From a bacterium (GTDB lineage Bacteria > Hydrothermota > UBA3072 > B12-G15): DNA of 5,440 nucleotides. The DNA is taken from assembly GCA_003646055.1 (NCBI GenBank), contig QNDZ01000122.1, positions 1-5,440 on the forward strand. The letters are read 5' to 3'. Numbering within the stretch: the stretch's first letter is position 1; every line of letters starts with the position of its first letter. Below the pieces are notes generated by a model, which made no database searches, was not told the DNA's origin, and was given only the letters and a program-made list of their open reading frames with translations. This document shows, piece by piece, positions 1 through 5,440 of the stretch. The position numbers and the translations under genes are program-made.

Positions 1-65
1 GGCCACACACCATGCCCCATTACATAGGGTATGTGTGAATGGAGAACAATGCCTATCTTTGTCAT
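1..65 (-). CDS. GH57 glycoside hydrolase, probable glucan branching enzyme type (5' end only)
   Basis: Only the first 22 codons lie in the window and the gene continues past base 1. The visible peptide begins [15 protein letters not shown] and ends GHGVWP. The H-S-H-I-P-Y-V block followed by G-H-G-x-W-P matches the N-terminal first conserved region of family 57 glycoside hydrolases, especially the 1,4-alpha-glucan branching enzyme group (compare the HAHLPYV...WPFG pattern of Thermus-type enzymes). That family remodels alpha-glucans such as glycogen in the cytoplasm. The ATG overlaps the clpC stop in an ATGA junction, and an in-frame TGA two codons upstream excludes an earlier start. A GAGG at 67-70 lies only one base from the ATG, so initiation probably relies on coupling to clpC translation. 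The family call is fairly firm from the motif. The exact activity cannot be decided because the catalytic Glu and Asp regions are outside the window. Confidence 0.78.
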   Translation of the reverse strand, partial: MTKIGIVLHSHIPYVMGHGVW

Positions 66-2494
66 ACCTCAACGGAGATAGGCTCAGAGGAGAGGAATAT
101 CAATTTATCATCCTCTCTTGAAACAACAATCTTCATACCAGACTTCCACTTGCCCTTGAGGATCTCTTCTGCAAGTGGGTCCTCAAGGTATCTCTGGAAT
201 GTCCTGTGCAGTGGTCTTGCTCCATATTCAGGGTCAAACCCCTTCTCAATAATAAATTCCTTTGCCTCATCTGTGAGTGAAATCTCAAATCCCTTCTCCT
301 TCACCCTCTCCCTTATATCCTCAAACAGAATCTCCACTATCCTCTTCATTGTCTCTTTCCCGAGTTGCCTGAATACAACAACCTCATCAAGCCTGTTTAC
401 AAATTCAGGATTGAACACCCTTTTCACCTCTTCAAGGAGATACTCCTTCATCTGCTGGTATGTAATCTCCCTGTCCTCTTTCCTGAATCCCATTGCTGTT
501 CCCTTCATGAGTTCCCGTGTTCCAATATTTGAAGTCATAATAATAACACAGTTCTTGAAACTCACCCTCCTTCCATATGCATCAGTGAGGCTTCCATCAT
601 CAAGTATCTGGAGAAGCAGGTTGAAAACCTCAGGATGCGCCTTCTCAATCTCATCAAGGAGCACAACGCTGTAAGGCCTTCTCCTCACTTTTTCTGTGAG
701 TTGTCCACCTTCATCATACCCAACATAACCAGGGGGTGCACCTATGAGTTTTGAAACATTGAACTTCTCCATGTATTCACTCATATCAAGCCTTATAAGT
801 GAGTTCTCACTGTTGAATAGGAATAGTGCAAGTTGCCTTGCAAGTTCTGTCTTACCAACACCTGTTGGTCCGAGGAACAGGAAGGAACCAATGGGCTTTC
901 TCGGGTCCTTAAGCCCTGTCCTGCCCCTTCTTATTGCCCTGGAGATAACCTCTATTGCCTCGTCCTGACCCACAATCCTCTTCTTTAATTCTTCCTCCAT
1001 CCTCAGCAGTTTTTCTGTTTCCTTCTCCTCAAGTTTCACAAGGGGAATACCTGTCCACATGGATATCACATGCCTGACATCCTCCTCTGTCACCTCACCA
1101 ACAATACCTGTCCTGCTTGATTTCCACTCCTCAAGGTGTTCTGTTAGTTCCTCATCCAGCTTTTCTTTCCTATCCCTCAATGTTATTGCCTTTTCAAAAT
1201 CACCCCTTGTCCTTGCTGCTTCAAGTTCCTCTTTAATCTTCTTGAGTTCATCCTCCAGTTCAAGTATCTCTTCAGGAATCCTTGAATTCTGGAGTTTAAC
1301 CCTTGCACCTGCTTCATCAATCACATCAATTGCCTTATCCGGCAGGAATCTGTCATTTATGTATCTATCTGAAAGTTTTGCAGCAGCCTCTATTGCAGCA
1401 TCTGTATATCTCACCCTGTGGTGTGCCTCATATGCAGGTTTCAGGCCCTTCAGTATGTCAATGGTTTCTTCAACAGATGGTGGGTCGACAATGATTATCT
1501 GGAATCTTCTCTCAAGTGCCCCGTCCTTTTCAATGTATTTTCTGTACTCCTCCATGGTTGTTGCACCAATACATTGAATCTCACCCCTTGCAAGTGCTGG
1601 TTTCAGTATGTTTGAGGCATCAATTGCCCCTTCAGCAGCACCAGCCCCAACAATTGTATGGAGTTCGTCTATGAACATTATTATGTTTTTTGATTCCTGT
1701 ATCTCTGAGAGGATAGCCTTCAGCCTCTCCTCAAACTGACCCCTGTATTTTGTTCCTGCAATCACTGCTGCAAGGTCAAGGCTCAACACCCTTTTGTTCA
1801 GCAGCGGGTCAGGAACATCCTTTCTTGCTATCTTCTGGGCAAGCCCTTCAACAATGGCAGTCTTACCAACCCCCGGTTCTCCAATGAGAACTGGATTATT
1901 CTTCTTCCTCCTTGAGAGTATCTGTATAACCCTCTCAATCTCCTTTTCCCTTCCAATTATAGGGTCAAGTTTACCCTCTTCTGCCAGCTGGGTGAGGTCT
2001 CTTGTGTAGAAATTCAATGCAGAAGGCCTTACCTTCTTAACCTTCCTTCCCTTTGTTCCAAGGCTGAGAAGAATATTCCTTGCCCTCATCAGGTCAAGGT
2101 CGTACTCCTCAAGGAGTATCTCAGAGGCACGTGTATCCTGATTTGCAATGATACCAAGGAGAAGGTGTTCAGCACCTATCTGGTTGTCCCCAAATCCAAT
2201 TGCCTCTTTTCTTGCATTCTCAAGGCTAACCCTTGCATCCATTGAAAGATCAAGGGATGAGCCTGCCATCACAAGTTCATCCCTCATGATGTATCCTTCA
2301 AGAACCTTCCTCAACTGGGGAATATCCACCTCTGCTTCTTTAAGTATTGTGAGTGCAAGGTTTTGACCCTCCTGGATTATGGCAAGCAGGAGCAATTCTG
2401 AGGTTATAATATCCATATTCCTTGCCCTTGCCTCTCTCTCTGCAATTATGATAATCTTATTCAGTTGCGGGGTGTATTCCTTTCTTTCAAACAT
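62..2494 (-). CDS. clpC: ClpC-type AAA+ unfoldase, ATP-binding subunit of the Clp protease
   Basis: Predicted 810 aa, the usual length for ClpC. It unfolds substrates in the cytoplasm and threads them into ClpP. The N-terminal domain (about 1-145) has two Clp repeats; Glu33 and Glu109 align with the two phosphoarginine-contacting Glu residues (E32, E106) of Bacillus subtilis ClpC. AAA+ module 1 has Walker A GEPGVGKT (205-212), pore loop KYRG (249-252), Walker B with D276/E277 and an arginine pair at R329/R330. The middle domain (about 412-450) carries a UVR motif with F433, the position that in ClpC controls the resting state. Module 2 has Walker A GPTGVGKT (542-549), pore loop GYVGY (589-593), Walker B D614/E615, sensor-1 N656 and sensor-2 GAR (758-760). 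MGF at 668-670 fits the ClpP-docking loop. The start at 2494 was chosen because GGGAGG lies 6 bases upstream and the protein then begins MFERKEYTP as in the family; a Met 16 codons earlier adds unrelated residues that overlap mcsB. The gap to mcsB is two bases. Confidence 0.97.
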   Translation of the reverse strand: MFERKEYTPQLNKIIIIAEREARARNMDIITSELLLLAIIQEGQNLALTILKEAEVDIPQLRKVLEGYIMRDELVMAGSSLDLSMDARVSLENARKEAIGFGDNQIGAEHLLLGIIANQDTRASEILLEEYDLDLMRARNILLSLGTKGRKVKKVRPSALNFYTRDLTQLAEEGKLDPIIGREKEIERVIQILSRRKKNNPVLIGEPGVGKTAIVEGLAQKIARKDVPDPLLNKRVLSLDLAAVIAGTKYRGQFEERLKAILSEIQESKNIIMFIDELHTIVGAGAAEGAIDASNILKPALARGEIQCIGATTMEEYRKYIEKDGALERRFQIIIVDPPSVEETIDILKGLKPAYEAHHRVRYTDAAIEAAAKLSDRYINDRFLPDKAIDVIDEAGARVKLQNSRIPEEILELEDELKKIKEELEAARTRGDFEKAITLRDRKEKLDEELTEHLEEWKSSRTGIVGEVTEEDVRHVISMWTGIPLVKLEEKETEKLLRMEEELKKRIVGQDEAIEVISRAIRRGRTGLKDPRKPIGSFLFLGPTGVGKTELARQLALFLFNSENSLIRLDMSEYMEKFNVSKLIGAPPGYVGYDEGGQLTEKVRRRPYSVVLLDEIEKAHPEVFNLLLQILDDGSLTDAYGRRVSFKNCVIIMTSNIGTRELMKGTAMGFRKEDREITYQQMKEYLLEEVKRVFNPEFVNRLDEVVVFRQLGKETMKRIVEILFEDIRERVKEKGFEISLTDEAKEFIIEKGFDPEYGARPLHRTFQRYLEDPLAEEILKGKWKSGMKIVVSREDDKLIFLSSEPISVEV

Positions 2495-2496
2495 TT

Positions 2497-3537
2497 TCAA
2501 CCTCCCAGGGCGGAATGAACAAGTTCTGCCCTCTTTGTACACTCATCGGTTTCTTCAGAGGTCAAATCAATCAACGTCCTGATGTGCTCAGGCTGGCAAA
2601 CAATGTGTAACCTGTTCAGGTCCCCTGTATCCATACCTTTGAGTATTCCATATCCTGCTCCCATCCTGATTGCTGATATCAGGTTCAAAAACTCCTCAAC
2701 ATCAAGACACATTGCATACCTGAGCACACCGTATGCCCTCCAGATTCTGTCCTCTATCTCAATCCTTGCCTTTTCCATAAGAAAAGACCTTGCTTCATAC
2801 TCAAGTTTTACCACATCCTGAACAAGTGTATTCATTTCATCAATCAGTTCCTCCTCAGAACGGTTCATTGTTTTTGTGTTCTCTATAATGAAGAGTGCAC
2901 CAGGAACCTTTCCTCCTGTTTCATAAACAGGCCTTATCCCTGCGTTGCTCCTCAGTGTTCTATCCTTTACCTCACGAATCCTGTCTGTTACCACAAGACC
3001 AGGAAGGTGCACATAGGCAGATATTGTCAGCCCAGTGCCTGTAAAGTGAGGGGAAGCAGTGAGGTAGCCGAAATCCTTATCAAATGCAACCCCCATCTCC
3101 TTTGAGAGCATAATGTCAAGTTCCTCAATGGATGTGTAAGCCTCTGATGGTGCAAGCCCCTGCATGAAACCTATCAGTTTCACATGGTCCTGGTCACCTA
3201 TGATAATCACCCTATCAAGCCCTTCTGTATAAAACATTCCCTTGAAAAATGGGTCATTGGTGGCACTTGATGGAAGGATGAATTTCTCCCTGAGGAGTAT
3301 CCTCACTCCAGCATCCATGTTCTGTAGGCCTGAGTATTCAAAACCCTTTATATCTGAATACATTGCCCTGATTGAAGAGAGTATCTCCTTTCTCTCATCA
3401 TCATCAGCCTTTGGTATGAAGAGAAACTCCCTCACATTCCTTCTCAACTGAACCTTTGTGAAGAGGACAATATCACTGTACTTACCGGGTTTCTGCAAAA
3501 ATGAAGGAATCAGTTCAATCATATCATCCCTGTTCAT
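2497..3537 (-). CDS. mcsB: McsB-like phosphagen-kinase-fold protein, probably catalytically degenerate
   Basis: Predicted 346 aa, similar to McsB (about 360 aa), the kinase that phosphorylates arginines on proteins to mark them for ClpCP. Family landmarks are clear: SDIV (21-24), DHVK (117-120), GYLT (157-160), GTGL (167-170), IEIEDRIWRAYGVL (259-272) and GILKGMDTGDLN (297-308). Position and neighbours (mcsA before, clpC after) also match. The active site does not. The SxRxRxxRN block reads TKVQLRRN (K28 and Q30 for the ATP-binding arginines). NEEDHxR reads GDQDHVK (Q116 for a catalytic Glu, K120 for Arg). TSCPxN...GTGLR reads TASPHF..GTGLT (S162 for Cys, T171 for Arg). The mobile-loop RGxxGE reads RPVYET (T207 for Glu). 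The C-terminal Arg-Asp pair that senses phosphoarginine is also not evident (D-E-C-T-K-R-A at 331-337). The frame is unbroken with ordinary codon use, so the gene looks retained, not decaying. The start at 3537 (14-base overlap with mcsA) preserves the DDM-x-EL helix before SDIV and has GGAG 10 bases upstream; an ATG at 3522 with AGGG 5 bases upstream is a real alternative. The family is certain, the loss of kinase activity is inferred. Confidence 0.92.
   Translation of the reverse strand: MNRDDMIELIPSFLQKPGKYSDIVLFTKVQLRRNVREFLFIPKADDDERKEILSSIRAMYSDIKGFEYSGLQNMDAGVRILLREKFILPSSATNDPFFKGMFYTEGLDRVIIIGDQDHVKLIGFMQGLAPSEAYTSIEELDIMLSKEMGVAFDKDFGYLTASPHFTGTGLTISAYVHLPGLVVTDRIREVKDRTLRSNAGIRPVYETGGKVPGALFIIENTKTMNRSEEELIDEMNTLVQDVVKLEYEARSFLMEKARIEIEDRIWRAYGVLRYAMCLDVEEFLNLISAIRMGAGYGILKGMDTGDLNRLHIVCQPEHIRTLIDLTSEETDECTKRAELVHSALGG
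2501..2506 (-). promoter_or_regulatory. Strong Shine-Dalgarno site of clpC inside the end of mcsB
   Basis: GGGAGG is followed by 6 bases and the ATG at 2494. It forms the last Leu-Gly-Gly codons of the upstream mcsB-like gene, so the extreme C-terminus of that protein is partly dictated by this site. It decides the clpC start against the longer frame beginning at 2542. Confidence 0.85.
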
Positions 3538-4000
3538 AACTTTTGAGCTCCGCTTCATATCTTTCAATCTCATCCCTTATCTTGATTGCCTCCTCATACT
3601 TCTCCTCTTCAACAAACTTTTCAAGTTTCTTCCGCAAAAGTCTTAAATTCTTCTTTATTGCAAGGACCTTTTCATTCTGGGCAAGTATCTTCCCCCTGTA
3701 TCTCTCACTCCCCTGAATTTTCCTGAAGTAGGCATAAAGTGCTGGTCTGAATGCATCATAACAATCAGCGCACCCAAAGAGTTCCTCTCTCTTGAAATCC
3801 TCAAAACTCATGCCACAAGAAGGGCAGTTGGACACAGTGAGTGCCTCTTTACCCTCATGACTGTCATGGGATAGGTCCTTGAGGATACCAGTTTCTATGG
3901 CACATCTCCTGCACAGGTGATGTTCCTTCCTTGTACCATCCCTCTCTATCTCTATGTAATTGAACTCTGCTTCCCTTTTACCACATCTATCGCATTTCAT
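3524..4000 (-). CDS. mcsA: McsA, zinc-binding UVR-domain protein (partner and activator of McsB)
   Basis: Predicted 158 aa, somewhat shorter than the 185 aa Bacillus protein. Four Cys pairs of CxxC type are intact: C3/C6 and C30/C33 form a first zinc-binding module, C59/C62 and C77/C80 a second. The second has the family pattern CPSCGMSFEDF...GCADCYDAF. An RYRGKI element (100-105) follows, where McsA proteins have a conserved H-x-G-K stretch. A C-terminal UVR-type coiled segment (about 119-152, with YEEAIKIRDEIERYEAEL) resembles the one in the ClpC middle domain. In Firmicutes McsA binds and stimulates the arginine kinase McsB and links it to ClpC; other roles in metal stress are reported. 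The start is firm: GGAGGA lies just upstream and the protein opens with MKCDRCG as expected. The ATG overlaps the lolD stop by four bases (ATGA), and the 3' end overlaps the mcsB-like gene. Every zinc ligand is kept although the presumed partner kinase has lost its active-site residues. Confidence 0.93.
   Translation of the reverse strand: MKCDRCGKREAEFNYIEIERDGTRKEHHLCRRCAIETGILKDLSHDSHEGKEALTVSNCPSCGMSFEDFKREELFGCADCYDAFRPALYAYFRKIQGSERYRGKILAQNEKVLAIKKNLRLLRKKLEKFVEEEKYEEAIKIRDEIERYEAELKSYEQG
3548..3551 (-). promoter_or_regulatory. Candidate ribosome binding site for the mcsB-like gene
   Basis: GGAG sits 10 bases before the ATG at 3537, inside the end of mcsA. A competing site, AGGG at 3528-3531, is 5 bases before the ATG at 3522. 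The choice between the two starts changes the protein by five residues and is not settled by the sequence alone; the longer form was preferred because its first residues match the N-terminal helix of McsB proteins. Confidence 0.45.
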
Positions 4001-4665
4001 ACTTCCTCCAGTATTCCGTTTTTTAAATTATACCTGTTTTCACATAATTTGGCAACCCCAGTATCATGTGTCACAATAACAATGCTCACATCCTCCAGGG
4101 CTCTGATAACATCAAGAACCTCCTGAGAATGTTCTGGGTCAAGGTTACCTGTGGGTTCGTCAAGGAAAAGAACATCAGGCGAATTTATCAGTGCCCTTGC
4201 TATTGCCACCCTCTGCCTCTCTCCCCCTGAAAGTTTTGCTGGTTTGTGATTCAATCTACCACCAAGCCCAAACCTCTCCAGCAGGCCTTTTGCCTTTTCT
4301 TCTGCTGTTTTCAATCCCTCACCCGCAATAAGTGCTGGTATCATTACATTTTCAAGGGCGGTAAAATCCTGTAAAAGATGGTGGAACTGGAACACAAAAC
4401 CAAATGACCTATTCCTTATATATGAAATATCTTCTTCACTCCTCTGGTAAAGGGGTGAACCCTGAAAGATTACATCGCCTGAACTTGGATGCTCAAGCCC
4501 TCCCATTATATGCAGAAGTGTTGATTTTCCAGAACCAGACGGACCTGTTATTGATATTCTTTTCCCTCTTTTTATTGTAAGGTCTATACCTTTAAGCACA
4601 TCTATTCTCTCCACATCCGTTATGAAACTCTTTTTCACATCCACAAGTCTTAAAATTTCACTCAT
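3997..4665 (-). CDS. lolD: LolD, ATPase of the lipoprotein-releasing ABC transporter
   Basis: Predicted 222 aa, normal for LolD. It sits on the cytoplasmic face of the inner membrane and powers extraction of outer-membrane lipoproteins by the LolC/E permease toward the carrier LolA. All ABC ATPase elements are present: Walker A GPSGSGKST (41-49), Q-loop Q93, signature LSGGERQR (145-152), Walker B VLFLDE with D169/E170, D-loop NLD (174-176) and H-loop H200. The segment FQFHHLLQDFTALENV (92-107) is nearly the LolD-specific motif (HHLLPDFTALENV in Escherichia coli), which separates it from MacB-type and FtsE-type relatives. The ATG at 4665 overlaps the end of the permease gene by 8 bases, with GGAGG 9 bases upstream. 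It is followed by mcsA with a 4-base overlap. I see nothing unusual within the protein itself. Confidence 0.95.
   Translation of the reverse strand: MSEILRLVDVKKSFITDVERIDVLKGIDLTIKRGKRISITGPSGSGKSTLLHIMGGLEHPSSGDVIFQGSPLYQRSEEDISYIRNRSFGFVFQFHHLLQDFTALENVMIPALIAGEGLKTAEEKAKGLLERFGLGGRLNHKPAKLSGGERQRVAIARALINSPDVLFLDEPTGNLDPEHSQEVLDVIRALEDVSIVIVTHDTGVAKLCENRYNLKNGILEEV
4005..4009 (-). promoter_or_regulatory. Shine-Dalgarno site of mcsA within the end of lolD
   Basis: GGAGG lies 4 bases before the mcsA ATG at 4000 and encodes part of the LolD C-terminal Leu-Glu-Glu. Together with the ATGA stop-start overlap it indicates translational coupling of the Clp-related genes to the lipoprotein transporter genes. 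Confidence 0.75.
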
Positions 4666-5440
4666 TCCTTATTGCCTCCACAGGGTCCATTTTTGATGCC
4701 CTCAATGCAGGGTATATGGTGGCAAGAAAGGATATTATGATTGCAGAAACCCCTACAATCACAAAGTCAAGGGGTTGCATTTTTACAGGGAGTTTGTCAA
4801 GGAAGTAAACGTCTGCTGGAAGGGATATAAACTTGTACTTTCCAAGTGCCCAGCAAAGGACATACCCTATAATAAGCCCTGTTGTTGTGCCTATACCTCC
4901 AACAAGGAGTCCATCTATCATGAAAATCCTCATTATTTTCCTGCCCGTTGCACCCATTGCCCTTAGTATTCCTATTTCCCTTGTCTTCTCAAGCACTATC
5001 ATTATAAGGATGCTGGCTATGTTGAAAGCAGCCACAACAACAATTAAAGCAAGGATAATGAACATGGCGAACTTCTCAAGTTTCAGGGCAGCAAATAGAT
5101 TTCTGTTCATCTCAATCCAGTTCCTCACCCTGTAAGGATAACCCAGCAGAAGGACAAGTTTTCTTGAAACTTCAGGTGCCTTGTAGATGTCCTTTATGGA
5201 TAGTTCTATACCTGTTACACCACTCCTTCCAAGGAGTCCCTTTGCCTTCTCAATGGATACAAGGGCAAGGGTTGCATTGAATTCATACATACCAACATCA
5301 AAGATACCCTTCACAATAAACCTTTCAGCCCTTGGAAGGATACCAAAGGGTGTTGGTATCCCACCGAATGGGACTGCAATCTCCACAGTATCACCCACAT
5401 GTGCCCTGAGACCATCAGCAAGGTAATTCCCCAGCACAAC
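4658..5440 (-). CDS. lolC: LolC/LolE family lipoprotein-releasing permease (N-terminal part outside window)
   Basis: The visible 260 residues are the C-terminal part of an inner-membrane permease; the frame stays open to the window edge, so the internal Met near base 5437 is not the true start. The visible part begins in the periplasmic domain with LGNYLADGL...VGDTVEIAVP, matching LolC/E. A TPFGILP stretch (30-36 of the visible part) resembles the TPMGRIP region of the E. coli LolC hook that recruits LolA. Three membrane segments follow (about 124-150, 172-199 and 224-245), the last three of the four-helix FtsX-type topology. EKTREIGILRAMGAT (151-165) is the cytoplasmic coupling helix toward LolD, and the protein ends ATIYPALRASKMDPVEAIR, the family's C-terminal signature. 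The next gene is lolD, overlapping by 8 bases. Many bacteria outside Proteobacteria have a single permease (often called LolF) acting as a homodimer, so the symbol lolC is provisional; a second permease upstream cannot be excluded. Confidence 0.92.
   Translation of the reverse strand, partial: VVLGNYLADGLRAHVGDTVEIAVPFGGIPTPFGILPRAERFIVKGIFDVGMYEFNATLALVSIEKAKGLLGRSGVTGIELSIKDIYKAPEVSRKLVLLLGYPYRVRNWIEMNRNLFAALKLEKFAMFIILALIVVVAAFNIASILIMIVLEKTREIGILRAMGATGRKIMRIFMIDGLLVGGIGTTTGLIIGYVLCWALGKYKFISLPADVYFLDKLPVKMQPLDFVIVGVSAIIISFLATIYPALRASKMDPVEAIRNE
4675..4679 (-). promoter_or_regulatory. Shine-Dalgarno site of lolD within the permease gene
   Basis: GGAGG, 9 bases before the lolD ATG at 4665, overlaps the codons for the permease C-terminal Val-Glu-Ala. 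A second AAGGA directly abuts the ATG and is too close to be the main site. It supports the start that overlaps the permease stop. Confidence 0.65.

Noticed and set aside
1..61. Terminator or promoter after clpC
   Set aside because: There is no hairpin with a T-run. The bases are a continuing reading frame that matches the start of a GH57 enzyme.
39..674. Plus-strand open frame of 211 codons opposite the end of clpC
   Set aside because: It is Ser/Thr/Leu-rich, has no recognisable domain or ribosome site, and lies wholly antisense to the well-conserved AAA+ module 2 and C-terminal domain of ClpC and the GH57 start. It is a shadow frame.
1059..1577. Plus-strand open frame of 172 codons opposite the middle of clpC
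   Set aside because: The run of serines is the reverse reading of Glu/Lys-rich codons in the UVR middle domain. There is no independent evidence of coding.
2495..2542. Longer clpC frame starting at 2542
   Set aside because: The 16 extra residues are the out-of-frame reading of the end of the mcsB-like gene and match nothing in ClpC N-termini. The ATG at 2494 has a strong Shine-Dalgarno site and the expected N-terminus.
2497..3573. The McsB-like gene as a frameshifted or decaying pseudogene
   Set aside because: The frame is continuous at near-normal family length, the structural motifs are spread along the whole chain, and both junctions keep tight coupling. The changes are targeted at active-site positions and not random.
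4833..5135. Plus-strand open frame of 100 codons with hydrophobic stretches, opposite the permease
   Set aside because: Its hydrophobicity mirrors the membrane segments of the real minus-strand gene. It has no ribosome site or family resemblance.
1..5440. CRISPR arrays, insertion sequences, tRNA or rRNA genes, CIRCE or CtsR operators
   Set aside because: Coding genes fill the window with essentially no intergenic space, and I found no spaced direct repeats, inverted-repeat ends or RNA-like segments by reading.

Overview
The window is a compact gene cluster read entirely on the minus strand, so transcription runs from high to low coordinates. Six genes follow one another with overlaps or gaps of a few bases. 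In order they are: a lipoprotein-release permease of the LolC/LolE family (5' end outside the window), the ATPase lolD, the zinc/UVR protein mcsA, a McsB-like phosphagen-kinase-fold protein, the AAA+ unfoldase clpC, and the first 22 codons of a GH57 glycoside hydrolase that runs off the other edge. There is no intergenic stretch longer than a few bases. I saw no RNA gene, mobile element, repeat array, promoter or terminator. The plus strand holds only antisense shadow reading frames.

The LolC/E and LolD pair implies a diderm bacterium that moves lipoproteins off its inner membrane. The mcsA-mcsB-clpC block is best known from Firmicutes, where it normally follows ctsR; here a lol operon takes that place and no ctsR is visible. 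Arg is often AGG/AGA, Ile is often ATA, and the proteins are rich in Lys and Glu. With a GH57 enzyme next door, this suggests a thermophilic or deep-branching lineage, for example an uncultivated candidate phylum. That placement is inference and not firm.

The most notable point is the McsB homologue. The frame is intact and the fold landmarks are present (SDIV, GYLT, GTGL, IEDRIWRAYGVL). Yet nearly every residue known in this family to bind ATP or perform phosphotransfer to arginine is replaced: the SxRxR arginines, the NEED acidic pair, the following Arg, the active-site Cys, the GTGLR arginine and the mobile-loop Glu. It reads as a pseudo-arginine-kinase kept in translational coupling with an apparently intact McsA and a fully equipped ClpC. 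A plausible reading is a ClpC adaptor module that works without arginine phosphorylation, or a strongly altered chemistry.

The remaining genes look functional. ClpC has two complete AAA+ modules, the UVR middle domain and the MGF loop for ClpP. LolD has its characteristic family motif. The permease keeps a LolC-type hook-like segment.
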